Assembly: GCF_017939745.1 (NCBI RefSeq)
Contig: NZ_JAGKQQ010000001.1
Span: 6,897,299-6,961,298 of the forward strand
Length of the DNA stretch: 64,000 bases
Direction of reading: 5' to 3'
Source of the DNA: Gemmata palustris
Lineage (GTDB): Bacteria > Planctomycetota > Planctomycetia > Gemmatales > Gemmataceae
Notes under the pieces: generated by a model
What the model saw: the letters and a program-made list of their open reading frames with translations, nothing else
The model's database searches: none
Told to the model about the DNA's origin: nothing
Made by a program: the position numbers and the translations under genes
Part shown: positions 28,901-36,743 of the stretch, in pieces
Layout of the letters: each line of letters starts with the position of its first letter
Numbering within the stretch: the first letter of the stretch is position 1

Positions 28901-29474
28901 CAACTGGTTCGACTTCAACAAGCGCCGGCTGGACGAACTGCGGGTCGCGACGCCGTTCGCGAGCGGGGGCATGAGTTTCACCGAGAGCGGCGTGCCCGAG
29001 ACGCTCAAGATGCAGAAGAACCCCGACGTGACCGTGCGGATGCGCGGGGTGATGGAGAAATGTACGTACTGCGTCCAGCGCCTCGAGCGCGGGAAGTACG
29101 GGGCGAAGATCGCCGCCGCGGAAGTGGCCCAGGACCGGCGCACGATCGAAACGGACGGCAGCTTCAAGACCGCGGACGGCTCGCTCTCCGCGTACAAGAA
29201 GCCGAAGAACCCGCTCGCGGCCGGCTACGACCTCGACGCGGTCGGGCGCGTGATCGTTCCAGATGGCGTGATCGTGACCGCGTGCCAGGCGGCGTGCCCG
29301 GCGCAGGCCATCACCTTCGGCAACATGCTCGACCCGAAGAGTAAGGTGGCGAAGCTGAAGGCGCAGGAGAGCGACTACCTGTTGCTCGGCGAACTGAACA
29401 CGAAACCGCGGACGAGCTACCTCCCGCGCCGGTGGAACCGGAATCCGGACATGGTATCGAAATCGGGAGAGTGA
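25935..29474 (+). CDS. actB: Alternative complex III subunit ActB, iron-sulfur/molybdopterin-fold protein
   Basis: A 1,179-residue fusion of a molybdopterin-oxidoreductase-like part and an iron-sulfur part, as in ActB. Residues 54-73 hold a twin-arginine signal ending in a lipobox (RRRFMALS, then LAGC), so it is exported folded and lipid-anchored. The first two thirds resemble the catalytic chain, but in known ACIII this part has lost the cofactor. The last third has four cysteine groups: CSGCTACLIAC, CVHCEAAPCEQVC, CIGTRYCSNAC and CTYC with CQAAC, expected to bind three 4Fe-4S and one 3Fe-4S centres. Residues about 788-815 form a His/Asp/Gly-rich insert. It accepts electrons from quinol oxidised at ActC/ActF. 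Confidence 0.93.
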   Translation: MDRQSYYRSLEQLADSPEFRASASEEFPGYANVFESLGAAELRGDEPESVGLNRRRFMALSVATLGAAALAGCRRPDIQILPFSAVPDEQIGHVVPGKPTFYATSVPRTGGALPVLVESHDGRPTKIEGNPQHPSSLGSTDVHAQASVLDLYSPDRVMSDKYPGVMEGKAARKWEDFDRFARGETEKLVKDKGKGFYVLTEQVPSPALRVLRAAIKDKLPLASWHSYEAVDTSESLKGAETAFGSKLVARYRFDKAERVLALDSDFLGNEADGVFHSRGFAAKRKSEHMNRLYVVESTYTVTGTMADHRLRVPATQVGAYLLALADELKKTHAASFKKPDAVPDVLPASTGSFPGKWVKSVAKDFAEHAGKSLIVVGPRQAAWVHALAHALNDALGNYAAGMAEFRDAPAEQVDKTLKELVTDIAAGRVSTVLVIGGNPVFNAPADFRFGEELAKVAKKIRLGSFFDQTSERCDWHLPLAHFLEGWGDTEAGDGSLCCVQPLIAPLNSGKSGSDDAAPPARGGRTALEVLALLTQAPGADGKPVASFTAAQKAGYGYVRKAFSDRSGIALTAPNFDDEFNRYKQVGFFPVDADKAKALKFAKPDETNRKPKGVSANKARVAAALAPYQPAEAPTKDAVELTFHPSYALYDGSGAMNPWLQEMPDPITKLVWDNAAILSPATATAFGVAQNDIVEIRLGESTLAVPVFVLPGQADYSVALPFGQFGQMRIAHVPNGGGTDVLPLRRSTALHTAVGATLKKTGRKADLVTTQEHGVIPEGRDIVREVDAGKKKDDHQPGSDHGHEKPGGAHDHGPKLGIAPTGHITEEALKKEFQGGYGNKQQPPAPSGVKQERFPLDLARPELLDSQFQWGMVIDLSACSGCTACLIACQTENNIPVVGKDEVKRNRELHWIRIDRYFSSATTHGEAADAEPTIVSQPVACVHCEAAPCEQVCPVNATVHSPEGLNLQVYNRCIGTRYCSNACPYKVRRFNWFDFNKRRLDELRVATPFASGGMSFTESGVPETLKMQKNPDVTVRMRGVMEKCTYCVQRLERGKYGAKIAAAEVAQDRRTIETDGSFKTADGSLSAYKKPKNPLAAGYDLDAVGRVIVPDGVIVTACQAACPAQAITFGNMLDPKSKVAKLKAQESDYLLLGELNTKPRTSYLPRRWNRNPDMVSKSGE

Positions 29475-29578
29475 CGCTCCCGGCTCTCCCGGCGCCCTTC
29501 GGGGCCAGTAAGACACGTGCCCCAGCAGGGGCACCGCACATAGCCAGGGATTTCAGCCCTGGTCGATGAGGGCGAAGT

Positions 29579-31672
29579 GTGACCGAGACCACCCACACCC
29601 ACGACACGCACGCCGGGCACGGGCCGAAGTTCCCGGACCCGCTGCCGCGCATCCCGCTCGTGTGGGGGCCGGCCGACTACTCCACCGTCTCCGAGCAGAT
29701 CAGCGCGATCACCGAGAAGCCGCAGCCGTACTGGTGGTGGCCCACGCTGCTCGTCACCACGTCGCTGCTGTGCGGTGGCGTGCTGGCCGTGAGCTACCTC
29801 ATCTCGACCGGCGTCGGGGTGTGGGGGAGCAACATCCCGGTCGCGTGGGCGTTCGACATCACCAACTTCGTGTTCTGGATCGGGATCGGGCACGCGGGCA
29901 CGCTCATCAGCGCGATCCTGTTCCTGTTCCGGCAGAAGTGGCGCACGTCGATCAACCGGTTCAGCGAGGCGATGACGATCTTCGCCGTGATCTGCGCGTT
30001 CATTTACCCCGCGATGCACGTCGGGCGCATCTGGTACGCGTGGTTCTCGGCCCCGCTGCCGAACGCGAACCACATTTTCCAGAACTTCCGGTCCCCGCTG
30101 CTGTGGGACGCCTTCGCGATCTCGACGTACTTCACGATCTCGCTGATCTTCTGGTACATCGGCCTGATCCCGGACCTCGCGACGCTCCGCGACCGGGCCA
30201 AGAGCCGCACGCGCCAGATGATCTTCGGGTTCCTCGCGCTCGGGTGGCGCGGGAGCACGCGGCACTGGCGCCACTACGAGGTGGCGTACCTGATGCTCGC
30301 GGGCCTCAGCACGCCGCTCGTGTTGAGCGTCCACTCGGTCGTGAGCTTCGACTTCGCCACGTCGCTGATCCCGGGCTGGCACACGACGATCTTCCCGCCG
30401 TACTTCGTGGCCGGGGCGATCTTCGGCGGGTTCGCGATGGTGCTCCAGTGCATGATCCCGGCCCGCGCCGTGTACAAGCTCGAGAACGTCGTCACCATCA
30501 AGCACATTGATGTGATGTGCAAGTTCATCATGGCGACGGGGACCATCGTCGGGTACGCCTACTGCATGGAGCTGTTCATCGCGTGGTTCTCCGGCAACCC
30601 GTATGAATGGCAGACGTTCAAGAACCGCGCGTTCGACGGCGACTACACCTGGGCCTACTGGGTGATGATGACGTGTAACCTCTTCATCCCTCAAGTGTTC
30701 TGGATCCGGTGGTGCCGGCAGACGCCGTGGTTCGTGCTCATCATCGTGACGTTCGTGAACGTCGGGATGTGGTACGAGCGGTTCGTCATCATCGTGCAAT
30801 CGCTCCACCACGACTTCCTGCCCGGCTCGTGGGGGCAGTTCCACCCGACGTGGGTGGACTGGCTCCAGATGATCGGCGACTTCGGGCTGTTCTTCACGTT
30901 CACCCTGCTGTTCGTCCGGTTCCTGCCGATGGTGGCGATGGCCGAGGTGAAGGGCGTGCTGCCGATGGCGAACCCGCACTACCACCCGACGCCGGAATCA
31001 CAGTACCTGAAGGACGAGCACGGCCAGTACCCGACCGAGGACCACGCGATGGCCGCAGCCTACGGCCCGCCGTCGCACCCGCCGACCGAAGTGCAACCGC
31101 ACACCGAGCCGGTCCCGGCGTTCATCCCGACCCCGGGCGGGACGGGCAAGCCGTGGGGCGCGGTCGCCGAGTTCGCCAACGGTACGGACCTGCTCGCCGC
31201 CGCGAAGAAGGCGCTCGCGGCCGGCTACAAGCACCTGGATGCGTGGACGCCGTTCTATGTCCACGGGATGAAGGAAGCGATCGGGCGCACGCGGAGCCGG
31301 CTGCCGCTGTTCACGCTCGCCGGAGGGCTGACCGGGCTGACCGCGGCCGCGGCGCTGCAGTTCTACCTCATGACGTACTACTACCCGACCATCGTGGGCG
31401 GGAAGGAGTACCGGGCGTGGGAAGCGTTCGTGCCGGTGTTCTTCGAGATGACGATTTTGTTCTCAGGGTTCTTTACGCTGTTCAGCCTGATCGGGCTGTG
31501 CGGGCTGCCGAAGTTCTTTCACCCGCTCGATAGTCACCCGACGTTCAACCGCGGGACGCAGGCGGGGTTCTTCCTGACAATCGAAGCCCTGGACGCGAGT
31601 TTCAGCCCGGACGCGACCCGCGCGTTCCTGGAGTCGCTCGGCGGCAAACACGTGGCGGTGGTCGAAGCATAA
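29579..31672 (+). CDS. actC: ActC-ActD fusion: NrfD-like quinol-binding subunit plus DUF3341 subunit
   Basis: A 697-residue fused protein. Residues 1-455 are an ActC/NrfD-like membrane protein with about ten helices (for example [20 protein letters not shown] and [20 protein letters not shown]), which carries the quinol site. A histidine/proline-rich linker covers about 456-522. Residues about 525-697 are ActD, the DUF3341 protein with two helices ([40 protein letters not shown] and [12 protein letters not shown]). In characterised ACIII these are separate chains. The start is GTG at [10 protein letters not shown]. The gene follows actB by 104 bases; that gap holds a CCAGGGATTTCAGCCCTGG hairpin. 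Confidence 0.92.
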   Translation: MTETTHTHDTHAGHGPKFPDPLPRIPLVWGPADYSTVSEQISAITEKPQPYWWWPTLLVTTSLLCGGVLAVSYLISTGVGVWGSNIPVAWAFDITNFVFWIGIGHAGTLISAILFLFRQKWRTSINRFSEAMTIFAVICAFIYPAMHVGRIWYAWFSAPLPNANHIFQNFRSPLLWDAFAISTYFTISLIFWYIGLIPDLATLRDRAKSRTRQMIFGFLALGWRGSTRHWRHYEVAYLMLAGLSTPLVLSVHSVVSFDFATSLIPGWHTTIFPPYFVAGAIFGGFAMVLQCMIPARAVYKLENVVTIKHIDVMCKFIMATGTIVGYAYCMELFIAWFSGNPYEWQTFKNRAFDGDYTWAYWVMMTCNLFIPQVFWIRWCRQTPWFVLIIVTFVNVGMWYERFVIIVQSLHHDFLPGSWGQFHPTWVDWLQMIGDFGLFFTFTLLFVRFLPMVAMAEVKGVLPMANPHYHPTPESQYLKDEHGQYPTEDHAMAAAYGPPSHPPTEVQPHTEPVPAFIPTPGGTGKPWGAVAEFANGTDLLAAAKKALAAGYKHLDAWTPFYVHGMKEAIGRTRSRLPLFTLAGGLTGLTAAAALQFYLMTYYYPTIVGGKEYRAWEAFVPVFFEMTILFSGFFTLFSLIGLCGLPKFFHPLDSHPTFNRGTQAGFFLTIEALDASFSPDATRAFLESLGGKHVAVVEA

Positions 31673-31685
31673 GTCGACTTACCCG

Positions 31686-31755
31686 GTCCCTGAAAAGGGG
31701 CAGAAGGTTTTGGTTTTGCTCCCCTTCCCTTCAGGGAGGGGGCCGGGGGTAGGTT
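31686..31755. other. GC-rich palindromic spacer between actCD and actE
   Basis: The spacer contains GGTCCCTGAAAAGGGGC and then CCCCTTCCCTTCAGGGAGGG, two short hairpin-forming blocks with a T-rich stretch between. It may adjust expression of the downstream cytochrome genes, but no full terminator (stem plus T-run) is present. Confidence 0.4.
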
Positions 31756-31772
31756 CTTCAAGGTTCATTCGC

Positions 31773-32642
31773 ATGTACATGATCGACGCGAACGTGTTCA
31801 TGAACACGGTGGTGGCCGTGATCCTCGGCACGACCGCGCTGCTGCTCGGGGCGACGGTGCTGGCGTCGTGGATGGGCAAGCGCGGGCGCGTGATGTCGTA
31901 CCTGTACATGTTCACCGCGCTGTTCGGCTCGTTCACGGTCGTGGTCGCGGCGATGGGGTTCCGCGGGAAGAAGAGCGACTCGCGCCCGTGGCACATCGTC
32001 CTCGACATGAAGTACCAGCCGAAGTACCTGAGCCAGGGTCAGAGCAAATACTTCGCGGACGGCCGGAGCAACCGCCTCCCGCCGGACAACACGGTTCCCT
32101 TTGACGGCACCGACTACGGCGCCGATGCGGGCACCCACAGCGTGCCGAACCCGGACTTCCTGAAGGCCGACAAGCGGTACTACTTCGGCATCGCCAACGC
32201 CGACGCGAAGGGGGCCGACGGCGCGCCCGCGAAGCCCAAGTGGGACGCCGGGAAGTTGACCGGCGAGGGTTACTACGTGAACAACCTCCCGCCGCAAGCG
32301 GTCGAGCGGGTCGGCGGGTGGGAGGCGCTCTTGAAGCGCGGGCAGGTACAGTTCAACCGCAACTGCGCCGTCTGCCACGGCACGAGCGGGCGCGGCGGTG
32401 GCGGCGATCTGGCTTACGGCATCGTGGGCGCCTACGGCCTGAGCGTGCCGCCCGCGAACGTACTCACCCCGGACGTTCAGGCACAACCGGACGGGCAACT
32501 GTTCAACACCGTGACCAACGGGAAGGGCTCGATGTCCGGCTACGGGCACCAGGTGCGGGACGCACTGGACCGCTGGGCGATCGTGGCCTACGTCCGCGAG
32601 TTGCAGTTCGCGAACGGGAACGCGGTGGCGGACAAGAAGTAA
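31773..32642 (+). CDS. actE: ActE-like mono-heme cytochrome c of alternative complex III
   Basis: About 289 residues. The N-terminus has two hydrophobic helices (VFMNTVVAVILGTTALLLGA and MFTALFGSFTVVVAAMGFRG). The C-terminal part is a class I cytochrome c with one CAVCH heme site and a distal methionine candidate in KGSMSGYG. It stands where ActE is expected in ACIII operons. The family member carries electrons from ActA to the oxidase. The ATG at 31773 (MYMIDANVF) with an AAGG-type ribosome binding site was chosen; the frame is open further upstream but lacks a plausible signal. A mid region (KYFADGRSNRLPPDNTVPFD) of unusual sequence precedes the cytochrome fold. Confidence 0.85.
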   Translation: MYMIDANVFMNTVVAVILGTTALLLGATVLASWMGKRGRVMSYLYMFTALFGSFTVVVAAMGFRGKKSDSRPWHIVLDMKYQPKYLSQGQSKYFADGRSNRLPPDNTVPFDGTDYGADAGTHSVPNPDFLKADKRYYFGIANADAKGADGAPAKPKWDAGKLTGEGYYVNNLPPQAVERVGGWEALLKRGQVQFNRNCAVCHGTSGRGGGGDLAYGIVGAYGLSVPPANVLTPDVQAQPDGQLFNTVTNGKGSMSGYGHQVRDALDRWAIVAYVRELQFANGNAVADKK

Positions 32643-32745
32643 CTGCGATCTGCGTGTTGGTGGCACAGAAAAGAGCGTCCGTGCCACAGGAGTTAAGACG
32701 GGTCACCGGACCCGGGCCACGACAAGAAGCCAGAGAAGAAGGCCG

Positions 32746-34017
32746 ATGAGTACCGCGAACATCACCGACGGCGCCGGCGGACCCCCGCCGCTCACCTACC
32801 CCGCCGGGCTGCCGGACCGCGTTGCCCCCGTTGGTGACGCGCTCGCCAGCGGTATTCGCACCCTCGTCGCGGTCCTGTTGGGCACCGGCGCGCTGCTCGT
32901 GATCGGGCTGTTCACGGACGCGAAACAGTTCTACCACTCGTACCTGTTCGGGTACGTGTTCGCCCTCGACATCGCGCTCGGCGCGCTGTTCTGGACGCTG
33001 ATCCACCACGTCGCGGACGCGGGCTGGTCGGTCGGGTTGCGGCGCGTGTTCGAGAACATCAACCGCGCGATCATACCGCTCACGGCGCTGTTCGTGCCGG
33101 TACTGGTCGGCACGTTCACGGGCAACCTGCACGCCTGGTACGAGTTCGTTCACACCGTGCCGCAAAAGGGGCACGGCGAGCACCTGTGGCACGTCAAGCA
33201 CCTGTACTTCAACACGCCGTTCTTCGCGACCCGGATCGTGATCTACTTCGCGGTGTGGATCGGGTACTCGGTGGTGATGCGGAACTGGTCCACGAAGCAG
33301 GACGCGGTCGGCGGCGTAGCGCTCACGCGGAAGATGCAGTGGTGGGCGCCGTCGGGCGTCGCGCTCCTGGGGCTCACGACCACGTTCTTCGCGTTCGACG
33401 TCCTGATGAGCCTTCAGTACTCGTGGTTCAGCACGATCTTCGGCGTGTACTTCTGGGCCGGCGGCATCCGCGGGTCGCTCGCCACGGTCGTCCTCGTGGT
33501 GCTCGGGCTCCGGGCCGCGGGGTTCCTGCGGAACACGATCACGATGGAGCACCTGCACGACGTCGCGAAGATCATGTTCGGGTTCACCGTGTTCTGGACG
33601 TACATCGCGTTCGCGCAGTATTTCCTGATCTGGTACGGGAACGTGCCGGAGGAGACGCAGTTCTACCTGCTCCGGCGCAACGGGGCGTGGAACACGATGA
33701 GCATTTTGCTCCCGATCCTGTACTTCGTGGTGCCGTTTTTCATGCTGCTGCCACGAGCGCACAAGCGGAGCCCCGTGTGGCTCGCGCTCATCAGCTCGTG
33801 GATCTTGGTCATGCACGCATATGATCTCTACTGGCAGGTGATGCCGGTGCTGCACCAGGACACGATCCACTTCCACTGGCTGGACGCCGCGGCGCCGGTG
33901 TTCATGTTCAGCGTGGTGCTGCTCTCGGCGATCTGGGGGTTCACGCGCCTGCCGCTGATCCCGATCCGCGACGCGCGGCTGAACGAAACGATCGGGTACG
34001 AGAACGAGACGCCCTGA
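32746..34017 (+). CDS. actF: Alternative complex III subunit ActF, NrfD-like membrane protein
   Basis: A 423-residue membrane protein with about ten helices, related to ActC. Characteristic pieces are LFGYVFALDIALGALFWTLI, FVHTVPQKGHGEHLWHVKHL and FDVLMSLQYSWFSTIFGVYF. It is annotated elsewhere as the second quinol:cytochrome c oxidoreductase quinone-binding subunit. In ACIII it pairs with ActC in the membrane. It follows actE by 103 bases and is followed by two small membrane proteins. The start is ATG at MSTANITDG. Confidence 0.92.
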   Translation: MSTANITDGAGGPPPLTYPAGLPDRVAPVGDALASGIRTLVAVLLGTGALLVIGLFTDAKQFYHSYLFGYVFALDIALGALFWTLIHHVADAGWSVGLRRVFENINRAIIPLTALFVPVLVGTFTGNLHAWYEFVHTVPQKGHGEHLWHVKHLYFNTPFFATRIVIYFAVWIGYSVVMRNWSTKQDAVGGVALTRKMQWWAPSGVALLGLTTTFFAFDVLMSLQYSWFSTIFGVYFWAGGIRGSLATVVLVVLGLRAAGFLRNTITMEHLHDVAKIMFGFTVFWTYIAFAQYFLIWYGNVPEETQFYLLRRNGAWNTMSILLPILYFVVPFFMLLPRAHKRSPVWLALISSWILVMHAYDLYWQVMPVLHQDTIHFHWLDAAAPVFMFSVVLLSAIWGFTRLPLIPIRDARLNETIGYENETP

Positions 34018-34106
34018 GCAGGATTCGGGGTTCAGCAACCGGGATTCAGGACAGCCGTCAGTAACACGCGGAGGACGGGGAGGGGACACGAAGAGCGCAG
34101 GCGGGG

Positions 34107-34541
34107 ATGATTTCTTCCCCGGTGCCGAACTCGGACCCCGACCCCGCAACGATAATGACCGACCCGAGCTCCAATAACGCGGTTCCCGCTGACCCGTCCC
34201 AGGGCTTCCCGTTCATCACGGTGGGCGCGTCGGTGGGCGTGCTGTTCGCGTTCCTGTTCCTCATGTGGCTCGTGACGAACCGCGAGAACGTGCTGGACGC
34301 ATCGAAGACCGATCTGAAGGGCGAGCCCAAGCCGGACGCCGCCGCGAAGCTCGACGAGGTGAAGGCGCGCAACGAGGCGGCCCTCAACGGCGTCGGCGCG
34401 AAGATGTCGCGCGACGAGGCGCGGGGGAAGCTGCTCTCTTCACTCAAGGGGCCGAACGACAAGATGCCGTTCCCCGCACCGGAACCGCCGGCCCCCGTTG
34501 CGCCGAAGAAGGACGAACCCAAGAAGGACGGGAAAGGATAA
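34107..34541 (+). CDS. Single-span membrane protein of unknown function in the respiratory cluster
   Basis: A 144-residue protein (or 128 if it starts at MTDPSSNN, 34155). One clear transmembrane helix (FPFITVGASVGVLFAFLFLM) is followed by about 85 charged residues rich in Lys, Glu, Ala and Pro (VLDASKTDLKGEPKPDA, then a C-terminal PKKDEPKKDGKG). No heme, metal or quinone motif is visible. It sits between actF and the CcoS-like gene, 5 bases from the latter, so it is probably translated with it. It might be a supercomplex linker, an assembly factor or a subunit; this is inferred from position only. Confidence 0.6.
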   Translation: MISSPVPNSDPDPATIMTDPSSNNAVPADPSQGFPFITVGASVGVLFAFLFLMWLVTNRENVLDASKTDLKGEPKPDAAAKLDEVKARNEAALNGVGAKMSRDEARGKLLSSLKGPNDKMPFPAPEPPAPVAPKKDEPKKDGKG

Positions 34542-34546
34542 GGGCC

Positions 34547-34807
34547 ATGAGTGCGCTTGCCGCCCTGTTCGCGGCCCACGAGGTCGCCGTTCCGGGCGCG
34601 CCCGTGAGTGCGGCCGACGTCGCGCTGTTCGCGACCGTGATCGGGTCGATCGTGCTGTTCGGCGGCGCGGCCGCCCTCGCCCTCAGTTGGGCGTTCCGCG
34701 ACGGCCAGTTCGATAACTTTCAGCAGGGCTCGCAGTCCATCTTCGGGCCGGACGAGCCCGTTGGCGAGGCGACCGACACGTTCCCCGGAACGCGGGACGG
34801 GCGCTAG
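34547..34807 (+). CDS. ccoS: CcoS-like cbb3 oxidase maturation peptide
   Basis: An 86-residue membrane peptide with one helix (ALFATVIGSIVLFGGAAALA) followed by LSWAFRDGQFDNFQQGSQSI. The W-A-x-x-x-G-Q-F-D-x pattern just after the helix is the signature of CcoS, which is needed for cofactor insertion into cbb3 oxidase in Rhodobacter. The rest of the sequence is divergent, so the assignment rests on this motif and on the adjacent ccoN. The ATG has an AAGGATAAGGGCC sequence upstream. The gene follows the previous one by only 5 bases. Confidence 0.6.
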   Translation: MSALAALFAAHEVAVPGAPVSAADVALFATVIGSIVLFGGAAALALSWAFRDGQFDNFQQGSQSIFGPDEPVGEATDTFPGTRDGR

Positions 34808-34879
34808 GACGGGCCGGGGGCCTGCCGCAACAAACTTTCCCACCCCTTCGGCGCGCCCGCGCCCGGAGACCGATTCGAC

Positions 34880-36334
34880 ATGGCCGTGATCGCACCCGAA
34901 CCCCGCCAATACGATCGCGCGAAATCGGCGGAAGAGCGCGCCGCAATCGACGCGTCGTGCCGCGGACCGGTGCTGCTCTTCGCCTCGAGCGCGGTGCTCT
35001 GGTTGCTCGTGGGGTCCGCGCTCGCGCTCCTCGCGTCGATCAAGCTCCACAGCCCGTACTTCCTCACCGGGAGCGCGGAACTCACGTTCGGCCGCGCCCG
35101 CATGGCGCACCTCCAGTCGGTCGGGATCGGCTGGTCGTCGCTCGCGGCGGTGGCCGCGTGCCTGTGGCTCATGTGCCGGTTGTCGCGCGCGGAACTGATC
35201 TACCCGAAGATGCTGTACCTGGCCGGCGCGCTCTGGAACGTGGGCGTGTTCCTCGCGGTGTTCGGCATCCTGTTCGGCGACGGCCAGTCGGTGGAGTGGC
35301 TCGACGCCCCGCCCTACGCGCCGCCGTTCTTCGTGGCCGCGCTGGGGCTCGTCTCGGCGTGGACGGTGGCCACGTTCCGCCGGCGCCGCGAGCTCCACGT
35401 GTACGTCACGCAGTGGTACATCCTCGGCGCGGTGTTCTGGTTCCCGTGGCTCTACCTCGTCGCCCAGTTCGTCATCTTCTGGATGCCCGTTCCCGGCGTG
35501 GTGCAGCCGATCGTGAACTGGTGGTTCGGGCACAACGTGCTCGGGCTGTGGTTCACGCCGGTCGCCGTGGGGACCGCGTACTACCTCATCCCGAAGATCA
35601 TCGGGCGCCCCGTCCACAGCTACTACCTGAGCATCATCGGGTTCTGGGCGCTGGCGCTGTTCTACTCGTGGGCCGGGATGCACCACCTGATCGGCGGGCC
35701 GATCCCGGCGTGGCTCGCGACCGCCAGCACCGTCGGCAGCATGATGATGTTCATCCCGGTGATCGCGGTGGCGATCAACCACCACATGACGATGCTCGGG
35801 CACTTCCAGCGCCTGCGGTACAGCCCGGCCCTGCGGTTCACCGTGTTCGGGTCGATCTCGTACACAGTGGTGAGCTTCCAGGGGTCGCTCATGGCCCTGA
35901 AGGACTTCAGCGAAACGGCCCACTTCACGCACTACATCGTGGCCCACGCGCACCTCGGGGCGTATGCGTTCGTCACGATGATTTTCTTCGGGCTGTTCTA
36001 CTACATGGTCCCGCGCCTCACCGGGCGCGAGTGGCCGAGTAGCACGCTGATCCGCGTCCACTTCTGGTGCGCCGCGGTGGGGATCACGGCGTACTTCGCG
36101 GCGCTCTCCATCGGCGGGTGGTGGCAGGGCCGCATGATGAACAACCCGGACGTGCCGTTCGCCAAGATCGTTCTGTACACGCAACCGCACCTGTTCGCGC
36201 GATCGGTCGCGGGGATCTTGCTCACGACCGGGCACATCGCGTTCGCGACGTCGTTCGTGATGAACCTCGCCGGGTGGGGGCAGAAGCGCACCGGCCCGAC
36301 GTTCTTCGTGGAGCCGGCCGAACGGAAACTGTGA
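34880..36334 (+). CDS. ccoN: cbb3-type cytochrome c oxidase subunit I
   Basis: A 484-residue heme-copper oxidase subunit with about twelve helices. The metal-binding histidines are present: His77 (MAHLQSVGIGW) for the low-spin heme, His218 (WWFGHNVLGLW) and His268/His269 (WAGMHHLIGG) for CuB, and the pair His356/His358 (VAHAHLGAYAF) for the hemes. It lacks the long C-terminal extensions of A-type oxidases and resembles CcoN. It reduces O2 to water and pumps protons. CcoO is encoded 409 bases downstream on the same strand, with its own promoter-like sequence in the gap. Confidence 0.93.
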   Translation: MAVIAPEPRQYDRAKSAEERAAIDASCRGPVLLFASSAVLWLLVGSALALLASIKLHSPYFLTGSAELTFGRARMAHLQSVGIGWSSLAAVAACLWLMCRLSRAELIYPKMLYLAGALWNVGVFLAVFGILFGDGQSVEWLDAPPYAPPFFVAALGLVSAWTVATFRRRRELHVYVTQWYILGAVFWFPWLYLVAQFVIFWMPVPGVVQPIVNWWFGHNVLGLWFTPVAVGTAYYLIPKIIGRPVHSYYLSIIGFWALALFYSWAGMHHLIGGPIPAWLATASTVGSMMMFIPVIAVAINHHMTMLGHFQRLRYSPALRFTVFGSISYTVVSFQGSLMALKDFSETAHFTHYIVAHAHLGAYAFVTMIFFGLFYYMVPRLTGREWPSSTLIRVHFWCAAVGITAYFAALSIGGWWQGRMMNNPDVPFAKIVLYTQPHLFARSVAGILLTTGHIAFATSFVMNLAGWGQKRTGPTFFVEPAERKL

Positions 36335-36409
36335 AATCGGGTGCCCCGAGAGCGGCCCGAGCGCTAGTACCGCGGGGCAGGCAAGATCGGGCGATTTTGT
36401 GGTTCCTGC

Positions 36410-36439
36410 TTGTGACGCGGGCGCGACATTGGATATAAT
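36410..36439 (+). promoter_or_regulatory. Putative sigma-70-type promoter (TTGTGA-18-TATAAT)
   Basis: TTGTGA at 36410-36415 and a consensus TATAAT at 36434-36439 are 18 bases apart. It points to ccoO, which would have a leader of about 300 bases including the TGTTAGC-type inverted repeat. It could give ccoO and the CcoP-like gene expression separate from the act operon. Confidence 0.45.
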
Positions 36440-36579
36440 GGTCATGTGTTCATTGCTTAGTGCGGCCGAGGCTCCGGGAATTGCGCGTCCCGCGGCGCTT
36501 TTGAGCCCAGCAACAGGGGTAACACGGGTGGTGGTTTTGCTTTGTTTGCAACGCCTTCGCGGAATTGTGTTTGCGGCGA

Positions 36580-36625
36580 TTCGCTAACAATTTGACGCCC
36601 CAAATTTGTTAGCGAATGTTAGCCG
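36580..36625. repeat. Inverted TGTTAGC-type repeat
   Basis: ATTCGCTAACAATTT (36580-36594) is inverted at 36603-36618 as AAATTTGTTAGCGAAT, with one bulged base and an 8-base loop; a further GTTAGC follows. It belongs to the motif family seen at 16394-16534 and 45405-45452. Confidence 0.7.
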
Positions 36626-36743
36626 CGCGGCGGGGCGATCTGCGGGTGCCGATCAGCAGGGTAAGGCGAACGCGATTCGGGTGTTTACACTGGGCGCGTG
36701 TTTCGACATTTAGTGTCCGCGGCGCGTTTCTTGAGGGACCGAT

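Larger units (their letters stand above)
36335..36743. other. Intergenic region between ccoN and ccoO with promoter and inverted TGTTAGC repeat
   Basis: About 410 bases without a supported gene, unusually long inside an otherwise tight cluster. It carries a promoter-like pair at 36410-36439 and the inverted repeat at 36580-36618. A small frame from 36399 to 36587 was considered and not accepted. Confidence 0.5.

Noticed and set aside
25674-29534. Minus-strand open frame of over 1,200 codons opposite actB
   Set aside because: It overlaps actA/actB, which have heme and iron-sulfur motifs; the antisense frame is rich in Arg, His and Val without any fold and starts and ends arbitrarily.
34880-36334. 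The oxidase subunit as A-type (CtaD) cytochrome oxidase
   Set aside because: There is no CtaC-type Cu-A subunit nearby; mono-heme CcoO and a CcoS-like peptide are adjacent, and the histidine pattern agrees with CcoN.
36399-36587. Small plus-strand frame between ccoN and ccoO
   Set aside because: Its start lies upstream of the likely promoter -10, no ribosome binding site was found, and the peptide has no coherent hydrophobic or other pattern. It remains possible as a leader peptide from 36438.
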